Origin: Aerococcaceae bacterium DSM 111020
GTDB taxonomy: Bacteria > Bacillota > Bacilli > Lactobacillales > Aerococcaceae
Length of the DNA stretch: 64,000 nucleotides
Direction of reading: 5' to 3'
Assembly: GCA_015863185.1 (NCBI GenBank)
Contig: JACBXP010000001.1
Location: forward strand, 124,001-188,000
The notes under the pieces are model-generated. The model worked only from the letters and a program-made list of their open reading frames with translations. It did no database searches and was not told the DNA's origin. Below are positions 8,971 to 17,834 of the stretch, piece by piece. Positions within the stretch are counted from its first letter, which is position 1. Each line of letters opens with the position of its first letter. The position numbers and the translations under genes were made by a program.

Positions 8971-9164
8971 GTTAACACTCCTTTAATGTAATAAAATAAA
9001 GATAACATATTGGAATTGGAGATGCATTTGATTAGACTTATTAATAGTTAAATAAAATAAACTTATGACAGATATATAAGATAGACTCAAGCTAAATGAG
9101 TTAGCGAAAACAATGAGAGATTGAGAGAATTGTTCACTTACTAGCTTTATTCTTGAATTAAAAG

Positions 9165-9170
9165 TATAAT
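9165..9170 (+). promoter_or_regulatory. candidate -10 element of the wal operon
   Basis: TATAAT lies about 70 bases before the walR start. A second possible -10 (TATATT, 9174-9179) follows a TTGAAT with a short 15-base spacer, so the exact promoter is uncertain. The whole 8971-9238 gap is AT-rich and otherwise shows nothing I can name. Confidence 0.35.
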
Positions 9171-9238
9171 TACTATATTAAGGACAGATGAACGTTTCAA
9201 GCAATTTCTTTCAGAGAAATAATCGAGGGGAGATTTCT

Positions 9239-9943
9239 ATGGATAAAATATTAGTAGTAGACGACGAGAAGCCAATTTCGGACATTATTACCTATTCGTT
9301 AGAAAAAGAAGGCTATGAAGTTGTAACTGCGTTTGATGGTAAAGAAGCACTTGACCAATTCGATAAAGAAAATCCTGATCTGGTTATTTTGGATATTATG
9401 CTTCCAAAGATGACGGGATTGGATGTTACACGTGAATTACGTAAATCTAGTGCCGTGCCGATTATTATGCTTACTGCCAAAGATTCCGAAATTGATAAAG
9501 TTGTCGGTCTTGAACTTGGAGCAGATGATTATGTAACGAAACCCTTTTCAAATCCTGAGCTTGTTGCACGTGTTAAAGCAACTTTGAGACGCAATGCACT
9601 CACTTCTGAAATCAAAATGGATGATCAACAAGGTGATATAGAGATTGGGGATTTAATTGTTCACCAAGATGCTTATATCGCCTCAAAGCGTGGAGAAGAG
9701 ATTGAATTAACACATCGTGAATTTGAATTGTTGCTTTATTTTGCTAAACATATTGGTCAAGTAATGACGAGAGAACATTTATTAGAAACGGTTTGGGGCT
9801 ATGACTATTTTGGTGATGTGCGGACAGTAGATGTCACGGTCAGACGACTTCGTGAAAAAATTGAAGATCAACCTAGTCATCCTCATTATATCATCACTAG
9901 AAGAGGGGTAGGGTATTTTCTAAAAAACCCTGACCAGGAGTAA
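9239..9943 (+). CDS. walR: WalR response regulator (YycF)
   Basis: OmpR-type regulator of the essential wall-homeostasis system. The receiver domain (residues 1-120) has the acidic pair in LVVDDEK, the phosphorylated aspartate D52 in [13 protein letters not shown] and the conserved lysine in [10 protein letters not shown] winged-helix DNA-binding domain follows (about 135-230; [17 protein letters not shown]). I start at ATG 9239, where GAGGGGAG is well placed, rather than an upstream in-frame ATG at 9188 that would add 17 residues outside the receiver fold; this gives 234 residues. walK follows after 8 bases. WalR is expected to control autolysin and wall genes, possibly including others in this window. 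Confidence 0.95.
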   Translation: MDKILVVDDEKPISDIITYSLEKEGYEVVTAFDGKEALDQFDKENPDLVILDIMLPKMTGLDVTRELRKSSAVPIIMLTAKDSEIDKVVGLELGADDYVTKPFSNPELVARVKATLRRNALTSEIKMDDQQGDIEIGDLIVHQDAYIASKRGEEIELTHREFELLLYFAKHIGQVMTREHLLETVWGYDYFGDVRTVDVTVRRLREKIEDQPSHPHYIITRRGVGYFLKNPDQE

Positions 9944-9951
9944 AATAAATT

Positions 9952-11805
9952 ATGAAGCGTAAATCTTATCATTTTTTTCAATCGATTTATTTTAAGATTC
10001 CGTTGTTGTTTTTATTTATCTTAATGATTGCCTTTCAATTTTTTGGGGTTTTCTTTATAGATCAATTGGAGTCTCAATCGATTGAAAATTTTAAGAATCA
10101 GATTAATGTCCAGAGTGAATTCTTAACCAGTAATCTTGCTCCTATTCTCGCTAATGATAGTTTAGAGAAAGAGGAGCAAGATTTACGGATGAATCAAGCT
10201 TTGGATACTTTTTCTGCTACAAACACAACACGTATTTGGGTGGTTAATCCTAATGAGACGATTATTGCGACCAATCAAGATATCGATCAAGGACAAATTG
10301 GGACACAGGCTAATAATAGTGTGATTCGAAACGTCTTACTTGCCCAAACAACCTATGCTTCGGAAGTGAGAATTCCAGAATTAGATAAGCCATATTATCT
10401 AGTTGTTGCCCCCATACAGAGTACACAACCAAGTCAGTCATTGGGAATCGTTGTCATTGAGGCAGATATGGCAGATATTTATTCGTTGAACAATGAAATT
10501 ATTGAAGTATTCGTGACCTCTGCTATTATTGCGATTATTGTTGCTTTGATTGTTGCATTTTTTATGTCACAAGGATTGACTAGACCGATTGAAAATATGC
10601 GACAACAAGCGATTCGTATTTCTGAAGGAGTCTATAATTATCCAGCCGAAGTGTATGGTCAAGATGAACTAGGTGAGCTAGCGATAACAATCAATGAGTT
10701 AGCAGACAAAGTTCGTGAAGCACAGGATTCAACGGAATCAGAACGACAACGGCTTGATGGGGTGTTGCGCCACATGCGAGATGGTGTGATTAGCACGGAT
10801 CGTCGTGGCAATGTGGTGCTAGTCAATGACCGCGCTTTATATTTATTGAATGTCCGTCAAGAATGGGCAATGGGACGCTCGATTCTCGATTTATTAGGGA
10901 TAAGAGATGATTATTATATCGATGATTTAATTCGCTCGGATTCTGAAATTACAGTAAAACGTGAGACGAAAAATGTCTTAACCATCCTACGTGCGGAGTT
11001 TTCTGTTATTCGCCGTGAGACAGGCTTTGTAACAGGATTAGTTTGTGTCTTGACTGATGTTACTGAACAGGAAAAGACAGACCAAGAGCGACGTGATTTT
11101 GTGTCTAATGTATCACATGAACTTCGTACTCCTTTGACCAGCGTAAAAAGTTACAGTGAAGCATTATTGGATGGTGCTTGGCAAGATGAAGAAATTGCGC
11201 CACAATTCTTACAAGTTATTCAATCTGAAAGTAACCGCATGATGCGAATGGTAACGAATCTCTTAGATTTGTCCAAGATGGATAGTGATCAAATAATTTT
11301 GAACATTGAATTTATCGATTTAAAACGTGTTGTTGATCATATTATTGAACGGTTAGAATTTACTCAAAAAAATATCGGGACTAAGTATCATATCCAAAAA
11401 AATTTCACAGCAAATGAAGTGTTTGTAGAAATTGATCAAGATCGAATGACACAAATGATTGATAATTTATTAAATAATGCAATCAAGTACTCACCGGATG
11501 GGGGAACAATTTCTATAACCATAGAAGATTCACATGATAAAGTCATTTTGAGTATTAGTGATAAAGGCTTAGGAATATCAAAAGCTGACGCTGAACACTT
11601 ATTTGAACGATTTTATCGTGTAGATAAAGCTCGCTCTAGGGAGCAAGGTGGAAGTGGACTAGGGCTAGCAATTTCCAAAGAAGTTGTGGAAATGCATGGC
11701 GGACGGATTTGGGTTGATAGCGTAGAACAACAAGGGTCGACATTTTACATTGAATTGCCACTCACAGAGTTGGATGACTTTGATGAATGGGGGGATGATA
11801 TTTGA
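9952..11805 (+). CDS. walK: WalK sensor histidine kinase (YycG)
   Basis: A 617-residue membrane kinase. Two transmembrane helices (about 14-34 and 180-203) frame an extracellular PDC/Cache-like domain, as in Bacillus, Enterococcus and Staphylococcus and unlike streptococci, which lack it. Then come HAMP (about 204-256), PAS (about 262-365), the HisKA helix with phosphorylated H389 in VSHELRTPLTS, and a HATPase domain with the N box LLNNAIKYSPDGG and G boxes ISDKGLGIS and GGSGLGLAIS. It phosphorylates WalR. Its stop codon overlaps the TTG start of walH. Confidence 0.95.
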   Translation: MKRKSYHFFQSIYFKIPLLFLFILMIAFQFFGVFFIDQLESQSIENFKNQINVQSEFLTSNLAPILANDSLEKEEQDLRMNQALDTFSATNTTRIWVVNPNETIIATNQDIDQGQIGTQANNSVIRNVLLAQTTYASEVRIPELDKPYYLVVAPIQSTQPSQSLGIVVIEADMADIYSLNNEIIEVFVTSAIIAIIVALIVAFFMSQGLTRPIENMRQQAIRISEGVYNYPAEVYGQDELGELAITINELADKVREAQDSTESERQRLDGVLRHMRDGVISTDRRGNVVLVNDRALYLLNVRQEWAMGRSILDLLGIRDDYYIDDLIRSDSEITVKRETKNVLTILRAEFSVIRRETGFVTGLVCVLTDVTEQEKTDQERRDFVSNVSHELRTPLTSVKSYSEALLDGAWQDEEIAPQFLQVIQSESNRMMRMVTNLLDLSKMDSDQIILNIEFIDLKRVVDHIIERLEFTQKNIGTKYHIQKNFTANEVFVEIDQDRMTQMIDNLLNNAIKYSPDGGTISITIEDSHDKVILSISDKGLGISKADAEHLFERFYRVDKARSREQGGSGLGLAISKEVVEMHGGRIWVDSVEQQGSTFYIELPLTELDDFDEWGDDI

Positions 11806-13205
11806 AAAGAAGTGGATGGATATCTATTCTTTTAGCTTTTACTTTGTTACTGAGTATCGTTTTGACTTTTACATCGATTAATATCCATGATTTATATACT
11901 TTTATAACGAATCGAGATGGTGATGAAGCACAGACAGTTGAGACACTTCCAGAAGAAGCGACCATCGCTGAATATGACATCACTGATTTCTATGAATCGA
12001 CGGACTTAGAATTAAAAGATGTGATTCGTCCATCTGGATATTATTATCATGAAGATCAATCTTTCTATTGGTTGAATCAAGAAGATATACAACAGACCAT
12101 TACAGCTTATTTTTCAAGTTTACCAATGATGGTTGAAAACCCGGATAATATCTTGGAAACTGATAATTTTTCGAACTTATTTGAAGAGGATTATTTAGAG
12201 ATTAACTTTCGTGAGGCCCTCCCCGTTGGTTTAATTAGTAATTATACTGGGGTTGATGATTTATCTGAGTCTTCTTTTTTGATGAACCAAATCGTTATCC
12301 CTTTTGATGATAATCAAACAGTTTATTTGATGAATTCTGAAACTGGAGAATACCTTGAGGCGCAAATGACGGAACAGTTAACCAAGGAAGAACTGAAAGA
12401 AGTTATTTCAAAAAATACAGATAATGCGATTCCTGTTCGTAGATATTATGGACAGCACCATTTTATTTATCTGCCGACAGAACAATTAACTCGAGATAGT
12501 CGATTATATACTTTAGAAGAGTTACCAGAAAATTTATTTATTTCGCAGATGTTTTCAGGTGACCTGGAACCAAAAATTGTAAGTACGAGTAATACGAGTT
12601 CCATTTACCGAAACTATCGTTATTCATTAGAAATAAACAATGCAACAAAACGGCTAGATTTTATGATTAGTCGTATCGATGACGGTAATACAAGCACGAC
12701 ACTCGAAGGGATTGAGGACAGTTTCGCAGTTATTAAGAAATATGAATATTGGCCAGGAGACATTCGTTTGTCGAATCGGACGAATGGTAGAATAACCTAT
12801 CGTCATTATTTAGATAATATGCCAATCTTTACAGTACCGAATCTTCCGGACTATGGTGCTAGTACGGTGCATTTAAGAAATGATTCCAGTCAGGACGTCT
12901 ATCGTTTTCAAACAGCTTTACTAATTCCACAAGCTTTTATTAACGATGTCTCACAACAATATACATTGGCATCAGATGGAGAAGTTTTGACAGAACTATC
13001 AGAATTAGGACTACAAATTAGTGAATTTGATGCAGTGTCGATTGGCTATGAGTGGCAAACGGATATGGAAGATTTTCAAAAAGCAATTCTAGTTCCAAAA
13101 TGGTTCTTTTACTATGATGATCAAGCTTATGCTATAGATCAGTTAGATTCCGAAGCGTTCATGAAGCATCGAGAAGAAGTAATTAATGAAATGAGAGGTG
13201 GATAA
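11802..13205 (+). CDS. walH: WalH (YycH), regulator of WalK
   Basis: A 467-residue protein with a single N-terminal membrane anchor (about residues 5-25) and a large extracytoplasmic part. It begins with TTG overlapping the walK stop. The position between walK and walI and the length mark it as YycH, which together with YycI forms a membrane complex that tunes WalK activity (repressing in Bacillus, activating in Staphylococcus). No enzyme motif is visible. It is strongly acidic and has low identity to Bacillus YycH as far as I can judge, which is usual, so the call relies on context as well as layout. Confidence 0.85.
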   Translation: MKRSGWISILLAFTLLLSIVLTFTSINIHDLYTFITNRDGDEAQTVETLPEEATIAEYDITDFYESTDLELKDVIRPSGYYYHEDQSFYWLNQEDIQQTITAYFSSLPMMVENPDNILETDNFSNLFEEDYLEINFREALPVGLISNYTGVDDLSESSFLMNQIVIPFDDNQTVYLMNSETGEYLEAQMTEQLTKEELKEVISKNTDNAIPVRRYYGQHHFIYLPTEQLTRDSRLYTLEELPENLFISQMFSGDLEPKIVSTSNTSSIYRNYRYSLEINNATKRLDFMISRIDDGNTSTTLEGIEDSFAVIKKYEYWPGDIRLSNRTNGRITYRHYLDNMPIFTVPNLPDYGASTVHLRNDSSQDVYRFQTALLIPQAFINDVSQQYTLASDGEVLTELSELGLQISEFDAVSIGYEWQTDMEDFQKAILVPKWFFYYDDQAYAIDQLDSEAFMKHREEVINEMRGG

Positions 13206-13206
13206 A

Positions 13207-14055
13207 TTGGACTTCAAACGTATTCAACTCTTGCTCATTTTCTTTTTTGTTATATTTAATCTTTATCTCACTTATTCGATTACGCAAAGGATTTCAATGG
13301 TCAGTATTGAACCAAATACAGCGATTGATGCTACTATTGAAGAGGAATTAAAAAGTCGCGGAGTTACCTTTCAAGACTTTAGTGATAATACTGAGGATAT
13401 TCATTTGATTCGTACGGATCAAACCAATTATCTTGCTGAAAATATTTCTCAATTAACCAATCAAAATGCATCGATAGATTCTGATCGTGTATTAACGAGT
13501 ACATTTGATCAACCGGTTGATCTAGGAATCGGATTGTCAGATACAACCACTGAGATAACGGATGAACAATTTGCCTACTTGAAACAAGAATTTCTGGATA
13601 AATCAGAGTGGTTTATCCAAGGCGAAGCCTATGCTCATCCTGTATATAATCCGACGGATAATACGATTGTTCTTCGGATGACGGATGGAGACGGGCATCG
13701 TATCATTGATGGAAACGCGGAATTGCGACTCCAATTAAATGAGATGTATTTAATGACGGGGTATGTCCAAACATATCAATCAAATATTACTCAATTAGAA
13801 ACGACGGTAGAGATTATTTCAGAAAAAACAGCGATTGAGATTTTAGATCGGCGTGTCGAGACTTTAATTCCTGATGATGCTCGAATTATCGATACGCGGA
13901 TTAGCTTTTACCAATCGACCGCATTAAATGATATGAATGTATATTCACCTGCTTGGGAATTTATTTATGTTGAAGAAAATAGTTCGCCAAAGTCACTGTT
14001 AATCGATGCGCATCGTGGTACAGTGTTAAGTTGGATAGCTTTACGTCAAAATTAA
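13207..14055 (+). CDS. walI: WalI (YycI), regulator of WalK
   Basis: A protein of about 283 residues with one N-terminal transmembrane helix (IQLLLIFFFVIFNLYL) and an extracytoplasmic domain, the layout of YycI, which pairs with YycH to control WalK. I prefer TTG 13207, with GAGAGGTGG just upstream, over a GTG at 13198 that would overlap that ribosome site; the protein then opens LDFKRIQLLLIF, like other YycI proteins. The start lies one base after the walH stop. The terminator at 14139 ends the operon after this gene. Confidence 0.85.
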   Translation: MDFKRIQLLLIFFFVIFNLYLTYSITQRISMVSIEPNTAIDATIEEELKSRGVTFQDFSDNTEDIHLIRTDQTNYLAENISQLTNQNASIDSDRVLTSTFDQPVDLGIGLSDTTTEITDEQFAYLKQEFLDKSEWFIQGEAYAHPVYNPTDNTIVLRMTDGDGHRIIDGNAELRLQLNEMYLMTGYVQTYQSNITQLETTVEIISEKTAIEILDRRVETLIPDDARIIDTRISFYQSTALNDMNVYSPAWEFIYVEENSSPKSLLIDAHRGTVLSWIALRQN

Positions 14056-14138
14056 TGATTGGATAAAGAGTGATGCGTGTTATATGCTGTCTCCATATTG
14101 AAAATATGATAGGATGCCATATTTTATTCATAGAAGCT

Positions 14139-14169
14139 AGAAGCCTCATTGTAATGATGGCTTCTTTTT
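14139..14169 (+). terminator. intrinsic terminator of the wal operon
   Basis: AGAAGCC-TCAT pairs with ATGA-T-GGCTTCT around a four-base loop, followed by five T. It separates walRKHI from yycJ, which is usually in the same operon. Confidence 0.8.
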
Positions 14170-14284
14170 AACTAGTAATAGACTGTAGTATCTAGGTGTT
14201 ATTGCTAGTTATGAGAAGTACAAAGTGATTGTAACTTATTTAAAAGCATGATAAGTTAATGAGTGGATTATTATTTAGATAAGA
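14170..14284 (+). promoter_or_regulatory. yycJ leader region with hairpin and possible promoter
   Basis: AACTAGTAATA (14170-14180) pairs with TATTGCTAGTT (14200-14210) with one wobble pair, forming a hairpin without a T run. TTGTAA (14229-14234) and TAAGTT (14252-14257) at 17-base spacing are a possible weak promoter for yycJ. Confidence 0.3.
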
Positions 14285-15142
14285 GTGATAAAATTAATGC
14301 AATTAGATAATGAAATGCGACATAATGAATTGTCAAGGCAAGGCTTAGAGACTTTGAATTATTCAGTCTTAGCTAGTGGTAGCTCAGGCAACTGTATTTA
14401 TGTGGAATCAGCAACATATGGCTTATTGATTGATGCTGGGTTGAGTGGTAAACGAGTTGAAGGCCTTTTAGGGCAGATTAATCGGTCGATGCAAGATGTT
14501 GATGCGATATTTGTGACGCATGAACATAAAGATCATGTTCATGGTGTGGGTGTCTTATCAAGAAAATATCAATTACCAATTTATGCCAATAAAAAAACCT
14601 GGAGTGTACTGCCTAAATTAATCGGAAAAATAAATCCAGATTTAGTATGTTATATTGAACCAGAGGAGACCGTTTCGATTGGAGATATTGATGTCTTTAG
14701 TTATCAAGTAAGTCACGATGCGATACAGCCACAATTCTATTCTCTTCAGAGAGGAGATAAGCAGTTTGTCCTATTGACGGATACAGGCTATGTGTCAAAT
14801 CGTTTATCTGACATTCTCTATGATGCAGATAGTTATTTAATCGAAAGTAATCATGAAGTTGAAATGTTGCGCTATGGTCGCTATCCTTGGTCTCTTAAGC
14901 AACGTATTCTGAGTGATAAAGGGCACTTGAGTAATGAAGACGGTGCAATCGCCATGACGAATTTGATTGGAAATAATACAAAACATATCTTTTTAGGTCA
15001 TTTAAGTCAGGATAACAATACGAAACAGTTAGCGATGGATTCGATGACTTCCGTCTTGCAGCAGTATGATTTTGCGGTCAATGAAGACTTTCAGGTTCAT
15101 ATGACAGATCCCGTTCAGGCAACCCCTCTCTTTAAATTATAA
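14285..15142 (+). CDS. yycJ: YycJ (WalJ) metallo-beta-lactamase-fold exonuclease-like protein
   Basis: The MBL fold is shown by SVLASGSSGNCIYVES at the start of the domain, the metal motif VTHEHKDHVHGVGVLS, the aspartate in LLTDTGYVS, ESNHEVEML and the final FLGHLSQDNN. This is the WalJ/YycJ family that accompanies walRK and is thought to be a 5'-3' exonuclease linked to DNA repair. The start is unsure: GTG 14285, ATG 14297 and ATG 14315 are all in frame and none has a clear ribosome site. The domain itself begins near residue 25 of the longest form. Unlike most relatives it is separated from walI by a terminator. Confidence 0.85.
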   Translation: MIKLMQLDNEMRHNELSRQGLETLNYSVLASGSSGNCIYVESATYGLLIDAGLSGKRVEGLLGQINRSMQDVDAIFVTHEHKDHVHGVGVLSRKYQLPIYANKKTWSVLPKLIGKINPDLVCYIEPEETVSIGDIDVFSYQVSHDAIQPQFYSLQRGDKQFVLLTDTGYVSNRLSDILYDADSYLIESNHEVEMLRYGRYPWSLKQRILSDKGHLSNEDGAIAMTNLIGNNTKHIFLGHLSQDNNTKQLAMDSMTSVLQQYDFAVNEDFQVHMTDPVQATPLFKL

Positions 15143-15150
15143 TTATTAGC

Positions 15151-15191
15151 CTCTCGATAGAGCCTTTTTGGGGTCTATCGAGAGTCTTTTT
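15151..15191 (+). terminator. intrinsic terminator after yycJ
   Basis: CTCTCGATAGA pairs perfectly with TCTATCGAGAG (11 bp), followed by a T run that reaches the last codon of the convergent tetR gene. There is no T run on the other strand, so it acts mainly on yycJ. Confidence 0.85.
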
Positions 15192-15789
15192 ATTCATGGA
15201 ATTCTTGTCTTGGGTTCGAAATAGATTGATAAGATGAATGGGGGAAATATTTCTCAGGCAGAACTGCTTGAATTTGTTCATTCATTAAATATGAGCTAAT
15301 ATCAGCTAATTCCTTAGGAGAAATATCAAAATCATTATGTGTCCATTCGCGTAATAAATTATATGTCATGCCAATAAAACCATATTTTTGATATTTATCA
15401 AGAGGTTGCTCGCTCTCAGAAATGAAAGCTTGGTTTAGATATTCTAGAACATAGTTGTTTTGATTGGTGTTTAATAAACTTTTCATCAATGTTTGTTGTT
15501 CATAACAAAAAGTAAAGAGTGTTAGCCAAAAGTCGGGCCAATGGCCATTTAATAACATCTGTTTACCGTCAGAAATAATTTCTTGGAATATAATATCGAG
15601 TGTTTCATGATAAATATCTTTCATTGATTCGTAATGGCGGTAATAAGTCATTCTCGAGACACCCGCACGTTCTGTTAATTCTGTAACGGTAATGGTGTCC
15701 ATTTCTTTTTCAAGCAATAATTCAATCAATGCCGTTTGTAGTGCTTCTTTGGAAAGTTGATTCATTTCCTGATTGCTTCCTTTAGCCAT
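15190..15789 (-). CDS. TetR/AcrR-family transcriptional regulator
   Basis: A 199-residue regulator with an N-terminal TetR helix-turn-helix (about residues 18-60): ITVTELTERAGVSRMTYYRHYES contains the recognition helix and the YYRHY pattern of the family. The C-terminal part resembles the C-terminal domain of the dihydroxyacetone-kinase-regulator-like subgroup, for which the ligand is usually unknown. It is divergent from the operon that begins at 15912, and the 122-base gap holds two inverted repeats. It most likely represses that methyltransferase/ABC-transporter operon and itself; this is inferred from the arrangement. Confidence 0.85.
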   Translation of the reverse strand: MAKGSNQEMNQLSKEALQTALIELLLEKEMDTITVTELTERAGVSRMTYYRHYESMKDIYHETLDIIFQEIISDGKQMLLNGHWPDFWLTLFTFCYEQQTLMKSLLNTNQNNYVLEYLNQAFISESEQPLDKYQKYGFIGMTYNLLREWTHNDFDISPKELADISSYLMNEQIQAVLPEKYFPHSSYQSISNPRQEFHE

Positions 15790-15801
15790 ATAATCTCCTC
15801 C

Positions 15802-15826
15802 GTGACAAAGACAATGGAGTTGTCAC
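15802..15826. promoter_or_regulatory. inverted repeat, candidate TetR operator 1
   Basis: GTGACAA and TTGTCAC are perfect 7-base arms around an 11-base centre, and a second dyad GACAA-N5-TTGTC shares the right arm. It lies 13 bases upstream of the tetR start, where a repressor would block tetR. Confidence 0.5.
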
Positions 15827-15836
15827 ATCGTCTTCA

Positions 15837-15899
15837 AAGATAATAGGAAAAATATTCGATAGATGTTATTATTGTAACATCACTAAGATAATAGGAAAA
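15837..15899. promoter_or_regulatory. candidate TetR operator 2 flanked by a 15-base direct repeat
   Basis: GATGTTA (15862-15868) and TAACATC (15875-15881) form a perfect dyad around six bases. It is flanked by two identical copies of AAGATAATAGGAAAA, at 15837-15851 and 15885-15899, exactly 48 bases apart. The second copy ends 12 bases before the start codon of the methyltransferase gene. Confidence 0.5.
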
Positions 15900-15911
15900 G
15901 TAGGTATAAGC

Positions 15912-17108
15912 ATGACAAATATAAAACTCTACCCAGATAGTGTTAATAAAATCCACCATGGTCATCGATTGATTCAAGATCATGATTTAATCTTTCCACA
16001 TCAGATAGATGAGATTGCTGAAGGAGAAATTGTGCATTTTCGAGATGAAGCCAACCATTTTGTTGCTAAAGGGATTGTTGTGAAACAAAACAAAGGATTT
16101 GCCTGGATATTTTCATTAGATATGGATGATTTTCTAGACCAACATTTTCTAGAATCAACTATCCAAATGGCTATTCAACAACGCAGAGAATTATTTTCGA
16201 ATGAAGCAACAAATAGTTTTCGCTTATTTAATGGCGAAGGTGATGGTCTCGGAGGTTTCACCATTGATTGGTATGCTGGTTATTTACAAATCAATTGGTA
16301 TTCAAAGGCGCTTTTTAATGAACGTGATACGATTATACCTATACTACAATCTAATCTTTCTGGTCTAAAAGGAATTTATGAAACCAAACGTTATGAAGTT
16401 TCCGAAGATGAATGGACCATTCAACATACTTTTGGTGAACAAGCTCCCAATCCATTAATTATCTCAGAAAATAATATTAACTATGCTGTCTATTTAGGCA
16501 CAGATTGGATGACAGGCATCTTTTTAGATCAACGTCATGTTAGACAATTTATTCAAACTCAATCAGAGTCATTAACCGTGCTTAATTTATTCAGTTATAC
16601 CGGTGCTTTTTCTGTTGCTGCAGCAACAGGCGGTGCGGCACATACAGTAAGTGTAGATGTGGCGAACCGAAGTCTCGATTGGACTAAGGAGAATTTTGCT
16701 CTGAATGGTTTATCGACAGATATTGCCGATCATGAGATTCGGGTAATGGATGTTTTTGATTATATTGCTTATGTCAAAAGACATCAGAAGCAATTTGATA
16801 TGGTTGTCTGTGATCCGCCAAGTTTTGCACGCACTAAAAAATATCAATTTAGTGTTGAAAAAGATTATCTGTCATTAGCTGTCGACTTATTCAAGATGAC
16901 AAAAGCAGGTGGAATGACAATTATTTCAACCAATCATAGTGGGTTAGACCGTGATTTATTCCGTGAAAATTTAATGAAAGCATCCAAACAAGTTAGTGAT
17001 TCTATTTATTTAATTCAACAATTTGAATTGCCTGAAGAAGATTTTCCCACAACAAATGATAAAGAAAGTCAGTATTTGAAAGTATTTGTATTTTATCGAG
17101 AAACATAG
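15912..17108 (+). CDS. class I SAM-dependent rRNA methyltransferase (RlmI/YwbD-like)
   Basis: A 398-residue protein with an N-terminal PUA-like RNA-binding domain, a central EEHEE-type region (RLFNGEGDGLGGFTIDWY) and a C-terminal Rossmann methyltransferase with motif I VLNLFSYTGAFSVAAATGG and the catalytic motif VCDPPSFARTKK. This is the RlmI family, which methylates a cytosine (m5C) of 23S rRNA in E. coli; the exact target in this organism is not known. It is the first gene of an operon with an ABC ATPase (9-base gap) and a giant permease, an unusual pairing, under likely TetR control. Confidence 0.85.
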   Translation: MTNIKLYPDSVNKIHHGHRLIQDHDLIFPHQIDEIAEGEIVHFRDEANHFVAKGIVVKQNKGFAWIFSLDMDDFLDQHFLESTIQMAIQQRRELFSNEATNSFRLFNGEGDGLGGFTIDWYAGYLQINWYSKALFNERDTIIPILQSNLSGLKGIYETKRYEVSEDEWTIQHTFGEQAPNPLIISENNINYAVYLGTDWMTGIFLDQRHVRQFIQTQSESLTVLNLFSYTGAFSVAAATGGAAHTVSVDVANRSLDWTKENFALNGLSTDIADHEIRVMDVFDYIAYVKRHQKQFDMVVCDPPSFARTKKYQFSVEKDYLSLAVDLFKMTKAGGMTIISTNHSGLDRDLFRENLMKASKQVSDSIYLIQQFELPEEDFPTTNDKESQYLKVFVFYRET

Positions 17109-17117
17109 GAGGCAAGA

Positions 17118-17819
17118 ATGAGTTATATTGAGCTTAAAAATGTTACAAAAGCTTATCAGAATGGAGATACGATAACGAAAGCAAATGATCAGGTCACTTT
17201 TCAAATTGAAAAAGGGGAGTTCGCGGTTATCCTCGGACCTTCCGGAGCGGGCAAATCGACAACATTAAATATACTTGGAGGCATGGATGCCCCTACTGAT
17301 GGGGAAGTGATTGTAAATGGGGAAGATATTGCGCAATTTAATGCCAAACAACTGACAACATTTCGACGCAATAATATCGGATTTGTTTTTCAAAATTATA
17401 ATCTTATTCCGAATTTAACAGCAAAAGAAAATGTAGATTTATCGATTCAAATTTCTCAAAGCGATTTAGATGCGATGGAAGTGTTGGCATTGTGTGGTTT
17501 AGACCATCGTGCGGATAATTTTCCGGCTCAATTATCAGGTGGGGAACAACAACGGGTCTCGATTGCACGAGCGATTGCGAGTGAACCGGCCTTATTGTTA
17601 GCAGATGAGCCTACGGGTGCCTTAGATAACGAAACCGGAATTCAAATATTAAAATTATTAAGAAAGACGTGTGATGATTTAGGGACTACAGTCGTTGTCA
17701 TCACGCATAATCAAACTATTAGCCAAATAGCGGATCGAGTGATACGTATTCGAAATGGGAAGGTAGATAGTGAAGATTTGAATTCAGATCCGAAAGATAT
17801 CGACGCAATTCAATGGTAA
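17118..17819 (+). CDS. ABC transporter ATP-binding protein (MacB/LolD type)
   Basis: A 233-residue ATPase with Walker [13 protein letters not shown], the Q-loop in [13 protein letters not shown], the signature [14 protein letters not shown], Walker [13 protein letters not shown] and the H-loop histidine in VVITHNQ. The [10 protein letters not shown] form and the length are typical of the MacB/LolD/FtsE branch that works with FtsX-like permeases. Such transporters act as mechanical devices, moving substrates or signals across the envelope rather than through a channel. It precedes the permease at 17835 by 15 bases and starts after AGGAGG. Confidence 0.93.
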   Translation: MSYIELKNVTKAYQNGDTITKANDQVTFQIEKGEFAVILGPSGAGKSTTLNILGGMDAPTDGEVIVNGEDIAQFNAKQLTTFRRNNIGFVFQNYNLIPNLTAKENVDLSIQISQSDLDAMEVLALCGLDHRADNFPAQLSGGEQQRVSIARAIASEPALLLADEPTGALDNETGIQILKLLRKTCDDLGTTVVVITHNQTISQIADRVIRIRNGKVDSEDLNSDPKDIDAIQW

Positions 17820-17834
17820 TAAAGGAGGAATTAT

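Noticed and set aside
9188-9238. Upstream ATG 9188 as walR start
   Set aside because: It adds 17 residues without a ribosome site, while GAGGGGAG is well placed for ATG 9239 and the receiver domain starts there.
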